Source of the DNA: Sphingobacteriales bacterium
Lineage (GTDB): Bacteria > Bacteroidota > Bacteroidia > Chitinophagales > UBA2359
Length of the DNA: 64,000 nt
Direction of reading: 5' to 3'
Assembly (NCBI GenBank): GCA_016711285.1
Contig: JADJTG010000014.1
Coordinates: 1 to 64,000 of the forward strand
Shown here: positions 9,724 through 18,690 of the stretch, piece by piece
How positions within the stretch are numbered: the first letter of the stretch is position 1
Layout of the letters: the number at the start of each line of letters is the position of its first letter
Program-made: the position numbers and the translations under genes
Notes under the pieces: generated by a model
What the model was told of the DNA's origin: nothing
The model's database searches: none
Seen by the model: the letters and a program-made list of their open reading frames with translations, nothing else

Positions 9724-10899
9724 TTATTGAGATTTGTTTTGTTTTAGATTTTTGCCATAATTAGCTTTTTTTTCAATAAAATCTACAAGATTGAAATCTC
9801 TGGGGATTTCAAGACAAAATGCTCCTTCCCGACCTTCAAAGGAAAACTTAAATTTCCTTGCCGTTCCGTCTTTTTTGGTATGTAATATTGCAGGAATGTC
9901 ATAAACCAATAGAAAAATACTACTTCCAAAAATCACATAGCGCAATGGCGACCTGAAGCGGTCTATCTTATCGTCTGAGGTATCTTTAATTTTTACAATT
10001 AATTTTAATTCTTTAAATTCAAAATGCTCTGCCAGCCCCAACAAAGCCCGCACATATTTGTAGTTTTCATTCGGCTCAGGGCAGGCATCCGTCTTCTTAG
10101 GATTTTGCGTTGCTAACTTTAAATATTTTTGTATGATTGTTTTTTCCCAAATTATTTTTTTTGGTTTACACAACATATACTCGTACAATTTAGATTCCTC
10201 ACCGTTGTATCCTCTTTTAAGTAGGGAATAATCTTTTGCTATTGTTTGCAGCAGATTGTCCTTGAGATCTTTGTTGCCGAATTTTCTAAAAAATATACCC
10301 TTTATTTGGGGTATTGTTTTCCACAACTCTATCAACTCTTGCTCTTTTATTTCTGCTGCTTGAAAGCACCCAAAACCCTTGCTCTGCCTTGTGCCAAAAT
10401 TTTCAGAGGCAAAGAATTTTTTGAGCAACAATTGGTTGTCTTTTTTTAAAACCTCTAATAAGTCAAGATGAAAAGAAAAAATATGAACGCTGATACTGCT
10501 GTGCATTACTCCAAGTTTAGTTTCAGTTATTTTTTCTTTAGTCAAAAATTGATTATCAGCGAAGTATTGGGTTTCTTGCAAATACTCAACTTGTTTACCT
10601 AATTTATTTTTCAAAATTTCTTTATTCCTTTCAATTTTTTTAGTGGTGCCACTGCATATAAAAAATTGTTCTTCTGCGTTCTCCGCCTCCACTCGCACCT
10701 TATAATTCAGTGCCTCCGTATCTCTGATAAACCACGCTTTGGGTATTTTTTCTTTGCCCCCCATTTCCTCCAAAATAAATCTGTCCAATTTCGGTTTTAG
10801 TTCGGTGGCTCGGAGAGTGGCTCCTGTCTGCTCGTGCTGAAAGTGTATCAGCGGACTGTGTTGCTTCAACTTAAACGACAATTTGAAATTTGAATTCAT
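9724..10899 (-). CDS. cmr1: Type III-B CRISPR RAMP protein Cmr1
   Basis: Cmr1 is a Cas7-like subunit at the crRNA 3' end of the Cmr complex. The 391-residue protein opens with SPLIHFQ and ATLRATELKPKLDRFIL, the form seen in Bacteroidota Cmr1, and carries the glycine-rich ENFGTRQSKGFGCF near residue 167. The region after residue 230 is more variable and Lys-rich. It is the first cmr gene, 6 bp before cas10 and 117 bp after corA. Family assignment is good; the exact role of the C-terminal half is inferred. Confidence 0.85.
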   Translation of the reverse strand: MNSNFKLSFKLKQHSPLIHFQHEQTGATLRATELKPKLDRFILEEMGGKEKIPKAWFIRDTEALNYKVRVEAENAEEQFFICSGTTKKIERNKEILKNKLGKQVEYLQETQYFADNQFLTKEKITETKLGVMHSSISVHIFSFHLDLLEVLKKDNQLLLKKFFASENFGTRQSKGFGCFQAAEIKEQELIELWKTIPQIKGIFFRKFGNKDLKDNLLQTIAKDYSLLKRGYNGEESKLYEYMLCKPKKIIWEKTIIQKYLKLATQNPKKTDACPEPNENYKYVRALLGLAEHFEFKELKLIVKIKDTSDDKIDRFRSPLRYVIFGSSIFLLVYDIPAILHTKKDGTARKFKFSFEGREGAFCLEIPRDFNLVDFIEKKANYGKNLKQNKSQ

Positions 10900-11016
10900 A
10901 AGATTTTAATTTTTGGTTGTTAAAAAAATGAATAAATAAAACCCCCGTATTTTATATGAATTTTTTTGTACAGAAATAAGCAGTTTTTTTTACAGGGTGG
11001 GTATCTCCGAACTCGA

Positions 11017-12546
11017 CTAACTAGGTTTTTTATATTTAAACCAAAGCCAAACGCAAACCGTTAGTAAAATGCTCAGGATAGTAGGTATCCAAAAATCCCA
11101 ATAAAAAAGAGAATATAAACCCTGCGAAGCATCTACCTCGCGCAAGTGGTTCATTCCGGCAATGGAAAAAATCAAAGTGGCGGGCAAAAACCAAGTTGCC
11201 AGTTGTGTCAGTCGGAGGGCTTCGTGGTTGCTCAGATATTGGTGAAACTCGGCTATTTCGCGGTCTAAATCTTGGGCGTGTTTTTCTATACGCATCACCT
11301 CTTGCAATTTATCGTATAGCTCTATGCCTTGCTCCTGCGCCGTTATTTCCCTAAAATAAATTTGATTGATAAAATGTATATACTCTTCATAAACCTGTTT
11401 AACACGGGTGTTTTTGCTATCATCATTCTTTTCACTCAAAGCCAATGCTGCCTCCCCCGAAAACCTCAAAACAGAAGCGCGTTGCACCAAACACAATAAT
11501 ATAAACGGAAAATAAATGCGATTTACTACATCAGGTAGCCAGTCGTTGCTACGATTCGTGAGTACCATAAACGAATAGCGGCTGATGCCGTAAAGTTGCT
11601 TGTCTTCCACCCAGCGGGCATAGGTGGCTTTTTCAAGTTCGGTGTTTTTCATCAAGCGGTTTCTGATGCTTGGGCTTTGTTTGTCCACAAATACATATTT
11701 ATACCAAAAATCGCTGCTGGCATAACGGTAGGCATTTTCATTATCATCAAAAATCCCCAATTCACACGCATAGCCATCTTCACGATACACCGCAACCACA
11801 AACATTCTGTCATCTATAATGGGTGATATGGCAATCTCTCCTTGATATAATAATTTACCCTGCTCCTTGAATTTTTCGCCCAAAATACCCATAATAAAAT
11901 GCGGCAATCGCAAAGGCATTTGAGTATTTAGTTTAAATTTATCTAAATGATATGCTGCTTCAAAACAGTCACTTAATACTTTTTCGCCTATTTTCAAGGT
12001 GATGCTATCTGCCAAAAAATTGGCTTTTGTGGCTTGTATTCCTCCCTCTATTGTATATTGCGGATAAATACGCCTACCAAATTCGTTGATGCGTAAAATG
12101 TCTTCGGGAGTACTGTAATCGTTATTTTTGAGAAAAAACACGAGTATTGCCACTCCACTGCCGTAGGCAAAAAGTTCTATTTTTTCAACTTGTAAGGTAT
12201 AGGTATCTTTTTGGGCGTTTTTTTCTTTCCAAACAACAATTTCGTAGGTGTTTTGGGTGTGTGGTGGTATTTTGTAGCTGAATTTTCGCAAAATACCTTT
12301 ATCTTCTTTGGTATAAAAAAGAGCTTTTCGGGCATAATCGTAGAAATAAGTATAATTTCCAAAATTAGCAGAATTCATTTCAAAAATTTCAGAGTCCCAG
12401 TAGGGAAGAGGTAAGGCTCTATCGGTTTGAGGTAATAGGGCTTTTTGAAAGGATTTCAAATCAGTGCGCTCCGAAAAAGATGGGTTTGTTTTTTTTGTTT
12501 TACATTCCCATTTAAAAGGAAAAATAAAGGTGTGTTGGCTATACAT
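11017..12546 (-). CDS. CorA-like membrane protein, probable type III CRISPR effector
   Basis: This is an inner-membrane protein of the CorA divalent-cation channel superfamily. A large soluble N-terminal region (about 430 residues) is followed by a helical stalk, a first membrane helix ending in the hallmark GMN (IAGMN, about residues 464-466 from this start), an acidic loop, a second membrane helix and a basic tail ending KKPS. The ORF is open to 12594, but the ATG at 12544-12546 is preferred because an A-rich leader precedes it. CorA proteins in type III-B loci are established SAM-AMP-gated effectors in B. fragilis. Here the gene lies between NYN and cmr1 on the same strand. A housekeeping Mg2+ transporter would be much shorter (about 320 aa). 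Confidence 0.85.
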   Translation of the reverse strand: MYSQHTFIFPFKWECKTKKTNPSFSERTDLKSFQKALLPQTDRALPLPYWDSEIFEMNSANFGNYTYFYDYARKALFYTKEDKGILRKFSYKIPPHTQNTYEIVVWKEKNAQKDTYTLQVEKIELFAYGSGVAILVFFLKNNDYSTPEDILRINEFGRRIYPQYTIEGGIQATKANFLADSITLKIGEKVLSDCFEAAYHLDKFKLNTQMPLRLPHFIMGILGEKFKEQGKLLYQGEIAISPIIDDRMFVVAVYREDGYACELGIFDDNENAYRYASSDFWYKYVFVDKQSPSIRNRLMKNTELEKATYARWVEDKQLYGISRYSFMVLTNRSNDWLPDVVNRIYFPFILLCLVQRASVLRFSGEAALALSEKNDDSKNTRVKQVYEEYIHFINQIYFREITAQEQGIELYDKLQEVMRIEKHAQDLDREIAEFHQYLSNHEALRLTQLATWFLPATLIFSIAGMNHLREVDASQGLYSLFYWDFWIPTILSILLTVCVWLWFKYKKPS

Positions 12547-12615
12547 TTTTTTAAAGGATAGATGGTGAAAAAAACGCCGTCGAGCCTTTTGCACGCTTGG
12601 CGGCGGCGGTATTTT

Positions 12616-13944
12616 TTAACCGGCGGCAATGTGCTCCACGATGCGCAATAAGTCGGCTTCGGCAAAAACACCCCGCGCAATACCAAAGTAGCCACTACCC
12701 ACATAAGCTTGCCGCTGCTTGATGAGGTGGGCATATACCTTTGCCAATTCTGCCGCTCGCTTGCCGTAGTAGGTGAGTTCATCGGCAGTATGAATAAGCA
12801 GTTCGCTGTATTGTTCGTAGAGTGCATCGGTGATGGGCGCAAATTTATTGCTCAAAGCACGAATAATTGCCATTCCGTTGGGACTGATGCTGAGGTGGGT
12901 GGCAATGGCTTTTTCGGCTGCTCGCTCGTCAGCTTCGCTGATGCCCTGGGCAGCGCGGTCGGCGCGGCGAATGTCGGCGATTTCTTCGACGGTGGCGTTG
13001 AGTTTTTTCATAGCCGGAATATAGCCCATGTCGTTGGCGGCGATGAGTTGCTGGCGGCGGTCTAAGGTGATGCCCAAATATTTTGCCACCTGTTCCAGTG
13101 CACTTCTTTTATGTACGCGCTCGTTGTGGTGGTCAATGCCGATATAGTGCTTGGGCGGCTCGATGTCCTCCGTCAGTTCAATGCCGAGATAGATGTGTGC
13201 CTTGTTTTCCAACTCTTTGGTATAGTCGCTCAATTTAGCTCCCCAAGTCAATTTTTTGTCTTTCACAGGCACCTTATTGGCTTTGGCGATAGCCACAATT
13301 TCTTCCATTTCCAAATCGCCGCCGCCCGCTAATATATAGAATAAATTGCGCAGGTAGAGCCAAAAATTATCTTCTTTGTCTTCTAATGTAATATGCCCAT
13401 AACACATCGCCCGCAAGTTGGATCGTGAATTAAAACCCGCCTGAATTACGGGCTTTCCAAATACATCTTGCAAGCGCTTTACCGCAGGGATATAGTCGTT
13501 ATCATCGCTGCACAAAACAACTGTATCATAATGATCCTGAAAAGCACCCATCAGCATCTGGCACACAATTTCGGTATCTACGCCTTTTTCGCGGGTTCCT
13601 TTTTTGCCCTCGGGCGAGGTAATATATACCCGCGTTCCGTATTTCATTATATTGCCCGGCAATCGGTCTATATAATCAAAAGTATTGTGTTTTTCTTCAA
13701 TGCCTTCGGTGCTGTCGTGCGGAGCCACACAGAGCCAAGTGCCTACATGTTTTAATTGCTCGTACTCCTCCAAAAAATTTTCTTTGTAATATTTGAGCAA
13801 GAGTTCATTTAATGCCGCCCACACACTTTTGGTAACATGGAAGGGGCTAAAATGCTCCTTAAAATTGATGCTAAAATTGTCGTAGTCAATAAAAATGGCT
13901 ACGCGAACAATGGGAGTTTGTTGGGAGTTTGTTAGAGCTATCAT
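12616..13944 (-). CDS. NYN-domain (PIN-like) putative ribonuclease in the CRISPR operon
   Basis: The first 170 or so residues are a NYN/LabA-type PIN-like nuclease fold with the acidic residues expected at the metal site: FIDYDN (D20, D22), EKGVDTEI (D123) and CSDDNDY (D147, D148, D150). The remaining 270 residues are mostly helical, contain HYIGIDHHNE and an Ala/Glu-rich segment, and match no domain I can name; a C-terminal helical or LOTUS-like RNA-binding region is possible. The stop is 69 bp before the preferred corA start, on the same strand. In known SAM-AMP loci this place is usually taken by a DHH-type NrN, a DEDD nuclease or a SAM lyase. Here NYN could be an effector or a ring-down nuclease; both are inference. 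Confidence 0.85.
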   Translation of the reverse strand: MIALTNSQQTPIVRVAIFIDYDNFSINFKEHFSPFHVTKSVWAALNELLLKYYKENFLEEYEQLKHVGTWLCVAPHDSTEGIEEKHNTFDYIDRLPGNIMKYGTRVYITSPEGKKGTREKGVDTEIVCQMLMGAFQDHYDTVVLCSDDNDYIPAVKRLQDVFGKPVIQAGFNSRSNLRAMCYGHITLEDKEDNFWLYLRNLFYILAGGGDLEMEEIVAIAKANKVPVKDKKLTWGAKLSDYTKELENKAHIYLGIELTEDIEPPKHYIGIDHHNERVHKRSALEQVAKYLGITLDRRQQLIAANDMGYIPAMKKLNATVEEIADIRRADRAAQGISEADERAAEKAIATHLSISPNGMAIIRALSNKFAPITDALYEQYSELLIHTADELTYYGKRAAELAKVYAHLIKQRQAYVGSGYFGIARGVFAEADLLRIVEHIAAG

Positions 13945-14109
13945 AAAATAGTTGGTTCAATAAAAAGAAATATTTTTTTACAATGATAATAAATTTATTG
14001 TATAAGTTGTAGCCGCATATCACAGATTTTTTTCTAACACATTGATAATGATTTGTTTATTTTTTACTTTGTTTACCCTTTGGTGCTGTGTTCATATAAT
14101 GCCCGACTG

Positions 14110-14523
14110 TTACAAGTGTTGGCGCAGGGCGGCGAGTTGGGTTTCATAAAAGCGGTGTGCGGCTTCGAGGAGGGTTTTTTGGCTACGCTCTTGCAAGCTC
14201 GCACTCTGGATATGCAGGCTTTGTGTCCAGTTTTTGTCAAATTGCGTCTTAAAATCCTGCATTTGTTTCAGAATAGCTTCGGCGAGGGCGAGATAATTGC
14301 TGATATTTTGCTCCTGCTGCTGGTGTAGCTGCAACAAATTATCGTGCAGTAGGGCTGCAAATTGTGCGGCATATTGCTGCCCCTGCGCCTTGCTTCCCGA
14401 AGGAAGTTGTGTTTGGCGCAGCTTTTCCAAGCTCGCTCGCAGTTGCAACAGTTGTTGTTGGCGGGTTTCTAATAATTGGGGGAGTTGTTCGAGAAGTGCC
14501 TCAAAAGTATGTGGTTGATTCAT
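14110..14523 (-). CDS. Small coiled-coil protein of unknown function
   Basis: This 137-residue protein is extremely rich in Gln and Leu (for example ETRQQQLLQLRASLEKLRQ) and is predicted to be almost wholly coiled coil. It has no signal peptide or membrane helix. It lies 166 bp upstream of the NYN gene and 72 bp downstream of the next coiled-coil gene, all on the minus strand. It is not a known Cas protein. Its position among DUF4407, a second coiled-coil protein and NYN suggests a structural partner. The opposite strand also has long ORFs, but these mirror the biased codon use. Confidence 0.7.
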   Translation of the reverse strand: MNQPHTFEALLEQLPQLLETRQQQLLQLRASLEKLRQTQLPSGSKAQGQQYAAQFAALLHDNLLQLHQQQEQNISNYLALAEAILKQMQDFKTQFDKNWTQSLHIQSASLQERSQKTLLEAAHRFYETQLAALRQHL

Positions 14524-14594
14524 TTAGCGGTTGTTTAAAGTATTTGAAAAAAAAGAGTTTAAAAAAATAATAAAAAGGGTACAAAAAGCCTCGC

Positions 14595-15122
14595 TCAACG
14601 CAGCGTTTTATTCACCATCGCTTCCATTTCGTTGAGTTTGCTTTCGAGGAGGTTGAGGCTTTGGTCGGCGATGCTTTCTAAGGTTTTGAGCACACGCTCC
14701 TTATTTCGCTCATTTTTGATACTTTCGGTGCGGGCGAAGTAGTCGTCAAATTCGGTGTAGCAACGCTCTATGGCTTCCAGCACTTCGCGGCGGAGGGCTT
14801 CGTATTGGCGCAGCTCGTAGAGGCTGAGTTTGTGGCGCAGTTCGGCGGCGGCGGCTTGCAACTTGCTGTCTAAATATTGCTGTAGCAGGGCGCGGCTATG
14901 CTCATTATTCTGCCGCGATAGGGCAAGCTCGTTGCTATAAATTTCCTTCGCTACATTGTTGGCGTGTTTTTGCTGCAAGGTAGGAAACAAGCGGTCTATA
15001 AACCCCTGTATGCGGCTTTGGCTGCGCTGTTGGAGTTCCGCGGCACGCTCGCCGGCGGCTATGGCGTTTTGCTGCACCTGTGCCAAATCTTTTTGGGTTT
15101 GGTAGTTCTCTAATTCTTTCAT
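14595..15122 (-). CDS. Coiled-coil protein of unknown function
   Basis: The protein has 175 residues, is highly charged and is helical throughout (for example QRSQSRIQGFIDRLFPTLQQ, and an ELRQYEALRREVLEAIERCY stretch), and has no membrane segment. Its DNA starts after an A-rich leader. It sits between the DUF4407 gene (133 bp upstream) and the shorter coiled-coil gene (72 bp downstream). Its size and helical nature resemble the cytoplasmic coiled coil of the adjacent DUF4407 protein, so hetero-assembly is plausible but unproven. No enzymatic motif is visible. Confidence 0.7.
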   Translation of the reverse strand: MKELENYQTQKDLAQVQQNAIAAGERAAELQQRSQSRIQGFIDRLFPTLQQKHANNVAKEIYSNELALSRQNNEHSRALLQQYLDSKLQAAAAELRHKLSLYELRQYEALRREVLEAIERCYTEFDDYFARTESIKNERNKERVLKTLESIADQSLNLLESKLNEMEAMVNKTLR

Positions 15123-15255
15123 AATAAAAATAGTATTTTTTTTAAGGAATTAAAAAATATAAATTTGAAAAATATAAGTTATCTCTGAAAAAAAAATCGG
15201 GCTTTGGAGTGGGTGGCAGCACTGCCTTTGTTGTCTCTGCCGCCCACTGTGCCGC

Positions 15256-16929
15256 TTACCTGAATTTCGGGTAGTCGCTGTCAAAAGCAGTTTTAGCTTG
15301 GTCGAAGTTTTTGAAATAACTCTCTATCAAGCTATCTAATTTCTGCAACAATAATTCCTGCTTTTTGGGGTCTTTGGTACGCATCATTTGCTCCATCCAG
15401 CGTTCCACCAACTGCAACAGGTGGCTTTGGGCTTGCTCCATCTGTTCGGCATATTTCTTAAAGGCTTGCATCTGCACTGCCGCTTCGTGTATGCGCAAAC
15501 GCTGCACTTCCGTACTCTCATAGCGAATGAGGTTGTAGCTGCGGTCGATGTTATGTTGGTGACTTTTGCTTTCGAGGTCGCTGTCCATTTCGCGGTCGCG
15601 GTGGGCTTTGAGGCGGTCGTAATAGGAGGTTGCTGTCATTAATTTTACCAAAATCGGAGCCAACTCTATTATCAAAAACAATATCCACAAAGCAAGCGAT
15701 ATAAAGAGCATAGTGCGGTTTTCCTTAGTGAGGTCGTGCATTGCCTCTATGCGCGTCACCAAATTATATCCAAAAGCCCGCTCATTGATACTTTCTACTT
15801 TCACTGTGGTAGAGTCGTGTTGCGCCCGCGCCATTTCATACTCTTTTTGCTTGCCTTGCAGCACAATTTGGTGGCGTTCTGCCGCCTCCTTTTGCTGTGT
15901 TTGGTAGGTGTGCTTCATTTCGTTCATTTCATTTTGCAGCGTTCCGCAGGCTTTTTCTTTCACACCAAGCTCGTTTTTCAGAGCCGCTATATCTGCTTTC
16001 AAAGCATTGGCACGCGCCCGCAAGCCATCATTGACAAACATTGTTTTTCCGCTTTCGCTCATTGTATAGTTTTCGGGATTGTTACGAATCGTTTTGAGTT
16101 CGCCTTCTTTGCGTTCAATAGCTCCCTTGTTTTGCACTTTCAAATTATCAAATTCTTTGCGGCAATTTTCGTATTCGCGTTTTTTGCTGAGGTATTCGGT
16201 GCTGTTCGGCTCGCCCTGCGCCTCCGCCTGCAAGTTGTTCAAATTTGCCTCTTCTTGCCGTAAGTCATTTTGTTTTTTATCCAAACTATATATATTATCC
16301 ACTTGTGTTCGCTGTGTTTGTTTGCTGTTCATTTCATTCTGCTGCACCTGTGCATCTATTCGGCTGCCGAAAATATACAGCTCTATGGGCTTGCTGATGA
16401 TAAGCGACAAAATAATGGCAATCGCTATACGCGGTGCTGCACTTTTGAGTTGTTGCACAAAAGGTACATTTTTATCAACACCCGACACAATGTAGCGGTC
16501 TAAGGTGAAGATAAAAAAGCCCCAGAGCAAAGCCAACGCGCCTATTTGATAGTTGTTGAGGGAGGCGGAAAAGATATGATGCAAGGCGTAGCTCATACTT
16601 AAAGATGCAAACAAAGCAGCAATGCAAACGACAAGCCCGGTGGATAAATGAAAATTCACTACGCTTTCGGGGCAGCGGCTCAAAATACTCAAATCGGAGC
16701 CGCCACACCAAGCCAAAAAGCGAGTGATTGCGCCGAGCTTGCGTACTTCATGGCTATAAAGGTCATCGGTGTGGTGGTGGGGTTGTTGAGGTTGGGACGA
16801 ACCAATATTATCGTTATTCATAGTAGAAAAGGTGGGGTTTGGGTTAGAAAAATTAGAAGAAGAGGCGGATTTGGCTTCGGAGTGTATGGCAGACGACTCC
16901 TCAGAACCATAGAAAATATTATTTTCCAT
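15256..16929 (-). CDS. DUF4407 family membrane protein with long coiled coil
   Basis: The 557-residue protein has a Ser/Asn-rich N-terminus, three membrane helices near residues 95-117, 127-147 and 167-187 with LWGFFIFTLDRYIVSG between the second and third, then about 200 residues of charged coiled coil (200-400), a fourth membrane helix near 404-428 and a cytoplasmic helical tail. This order (three helices, long coiled coil, one helix) is the DUF4407 pattern; its biochemical function is not established. It is the first gene after the CRISPR array in the direction of transcription and heads a same-strand run reaching cmr6. It may anchor or sense at the membrane together with CorA; that is inference. 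Confidence 0.82.
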   Translation of the reverse strand: MENNIFYGSEESSAIHSEAKSASSSNFSNPNPTFSTMNNDNIGSSQPQQPHHHTDDLYSHEVRKLGAITRFLAWCGGSDLSILSRCPESVVNFHLSTGLVVCIAALFASLSMSYALHHIFSASLNNYQIGALALLWGFFIFTLDRYIVSGVDKNVPFVQQLKSAAPRIAIAIILSLIISKPIELYIFGSRIDAQVQQNEMNSKQTQRTQVDNIYSLDKKQNDLRQEEANLNNLQAEAQGEPNSTEYLSKKREYENCRKEFDNLKVQNKGAIERKEGELKTIRNNPENYTMSESGKTMFVNDGLRARANALKADIAALKNELGVKEKACGTLQNEMNEMKHTYQTQQKEAAERHQIVLQGKQKEYEMARAQHDSTTVKVESINERAFGYNLVTRIEAMHDLTKENRTMLFISLALWILFLIIELAPILVKLMTATSYYDRLKAHRDREMDSDLESKSHQHNIDRSYNLIRYESTEVQRLRIHEAAVQMQAFKKYAEQMEQAQSHLLQLVERWMEQMMRTKDPKKQELLLQKLDSLIESYFKNFDQAKTAFDSDYPKFR

Positions 16930-17290
16930 AAGTGTAGAAAAAGTTTTTTTAAGTGTTTGAAAAAATAAAAATCAAAGGTATATCATTGGCAGGGCGCAAG
17001 GCAGCGGGGCGGCGGCTGGGCACTGTGGAGTGCGATGGCAGCACCATACCAAACAAAGTACGAACAGGGAAGAGTAGCTTGTTTTTTCATAGTTAAAATG
17101 CTAAACTAATTTAGTACGTATAAAAGTTCAAAAAATATAAAAAAATTTTTTTTAAATTTTCATTGTTGGTTTTGCGGCAGTTTTTTAATGATAAGTTCGT
17201 TCATCTTTTATCCTATCTAAGAGAGATTAAATATTACGTTCACGTTTTTACGTTACCGACACCTCGCAGGTGTCGGTAACGTAAAAGACG
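16930..17290. other. Intergenic region between DUF4407 gene and the CRISPR array
   Basis: These 361 bases contain no convincing ORF. The part nearest the gene is mixed in composition. The middle (17090-17165) is almost pure A/T and is the likely place of a minus-strand promoter. The distal end carries a perfect hairpin, listed separately, followed by the degenerate last repeat of the array. Confidence 0.6.
17246..17286. terminator. Perfect 19-bp inverted repeat at the trailer end of the CRISPR array
   Basis: Arms 17246-17264 and 17268-17286 match without mismatch around a CGC loop. The core is ACCGACACCT / AGGTGTCGGT and the outer ends are T4/A4. On the minus strand the hairpin is followed by further T residues, so it could end the array transcript. 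The unusual perfection also fits a small palindromic repeat element. Confidence 0.65.
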
Positions 17291-18573
17291 TATTAAATCC
17301 TCACTAAAATTGGATAGTTTCTAACAACTACAGTGGCTTGAAAATACAGTCGCTACAGTCGCAATCCTCACTAAAATTGGATAGTTTCTAACGAGAGGAA
17401 GAGGCTTTAAATCTTATCCTCCAACAGTCGCAATCCTCACTAAAATTGGATAGTTTCTAACTATTATGAGGAAATCATAATATACAATGAAATGTCGCAA
17501 TCCTCACTAAAATTGGATAGTTTCTAACAGAAGATTTTTTTAACAAGGCTAATCAAATCATTGTCGCAATCCTCACTAAAATTGGATAGTTTCTAATCTC
17601 TCAGATCATTAATATTAAATGGTAATCTTTGGAGTCGCAATCCTCACTAAAATTGGATAGTTTCTAACACAGTTGTCGAGATTATGTTTAGTCTGTTTAT
17701 AATGTCGCAATCCTCACTAAAATTGGATAGTTTCTAACAAGAAATAGACTTAAATGTTCCAACAGAAGTGGTTTGTCGCAATCCTCACTAAAATTGGATA
17801 GTTTCTAACCCTAGAAGAAGGAGACCTTCATTTTGAAGGGAGAAGTCGCAATCCTCACTAAAATTGGATAGTTTCTAACGAAATATCGGATGAAGACAGG
17901 AAGGTATTTTCATGTCGCAATCCTCACTAAAATTGGATAGTTTCTAACAAAAGTGCGGACTACGAAAACAACAAGCCCGGACTGTCGCAATCCTCACTAA
18001 AATTGGATAGTTTCTAACTTGTATAATCAATTATTTTATCATTAACTTAAAAAGTCGCAATCCTCACTAAAATTGGATAGTTTCTAACACGCCATGGGTA
18101 GCTGCACTAATCCTACTACAGTTTGTCGCAATCCTCACTAAAATTGGATAGTTTCTAACGACGCGGCAATCACTGATGGTGGCTGCATATGAACAGTCGC
18201 AATCCTCACTAAAATTGGATAGTTTCTAACCCAAACCCAACCCAATGACACAAAAATTACTAAGTCGCAATCCTCACTAAAATTGGATAGTTTCTAACCG
18301 GATTGGAGCGTGGTGAATGTTGAAAAGCAACAGTCGCAATCCTCACTAAAATTGGATAGTTTCTAACCCTTATATGCTTAGTATGAGCAATAAGTATGTG
18401 AAGTCGCAATCCTCACTAAAATTGGATAGTTTCTAACAAGCCATGGAAACAAAAAGGCGAGAAAGATATTGTCGCAATCCTCACTAAAATTGGATAGTTT
18501 CTAACTATATGGAATGAGTTGGGATTAGACAATTGGTAGTCGCAATCCTCACTAAAATTGGATAGTTTCTAAC
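17291..18573 (-). CRISPR. Type III-B CRISPR array: 19 repeats of 35 bp, 18 spacers
   Basis: Repeats are 35 bp and start at 17291 (degenerate), 17358, 17427, 17494, 17563, 17634, 17704, 17775, 17845, 17914, 17984, 18054, 18125, 18196, 18264, 18333, 18403, 18471 and 18539. Spacers are 32-36 bp and all different. On the minus strand each repeat begins GTTAGAAACTATCC and ends GGATTGCGAC, so the crRNA 5' handle would be ATTGCGAC, close to the canonical ATTGAAAC/G. This fixes transcription as minus strand. The repeat at 17291 has lost its first five bases' identity, as expected at the trailer end, so new spacers would enter at the 18573 side. The copy at 17563 ends in T instead of C. The array lies between cas6 and the effector genes. 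Confidence 0.98.
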
Positions 18574-18690
18574 CCTTGTTTAATTATAAGTATTTGATTA
18601 TCAATTTTTTAAGCTTATTTTTGCTGTACTCCAAAATGGCATTTCTTTTAAATAAGGTATTTTTACAATGTGTTTTTAACCCTTTTTAAG
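18574..18690 (-). promoter_or_regulatory. CRISPR leader region
   Basis: About 117 bp of AT-rich, non-coding DNA lie immediately upstream of the first repeat in the inferred direction of array transcription. They hold runs of A/T and several TTAA/ATTA steps but no ORF. Leader status follows from the orientation of the repeats and the degenerate repeat at the opposite end. Confidence 0.65.

Noticed and set aside
11017..12546. CorA as an ordinary magnesium transporter
   Set aside because: It is about 190 residues longer than housekeeping CorA, has an unrelated N-terminal domain and lies inside the cmr operon between NYN and cmr1.
14053..14570. Overlapping plus-strand ORFs opposite the coiled-coil genes (Cys/Ser/Leu-rich)
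   Set aside because: They mirror the Gln/Leu-rich minus-strand codons, start without leaders and have unnatural composition.
15388..16503. Plus-strand ORFs of up to 175 aa opposite the DUF4407 gene
   Set aside because: Shadow frames of a clear membrane protein gene with coherent domains on the minus strand.
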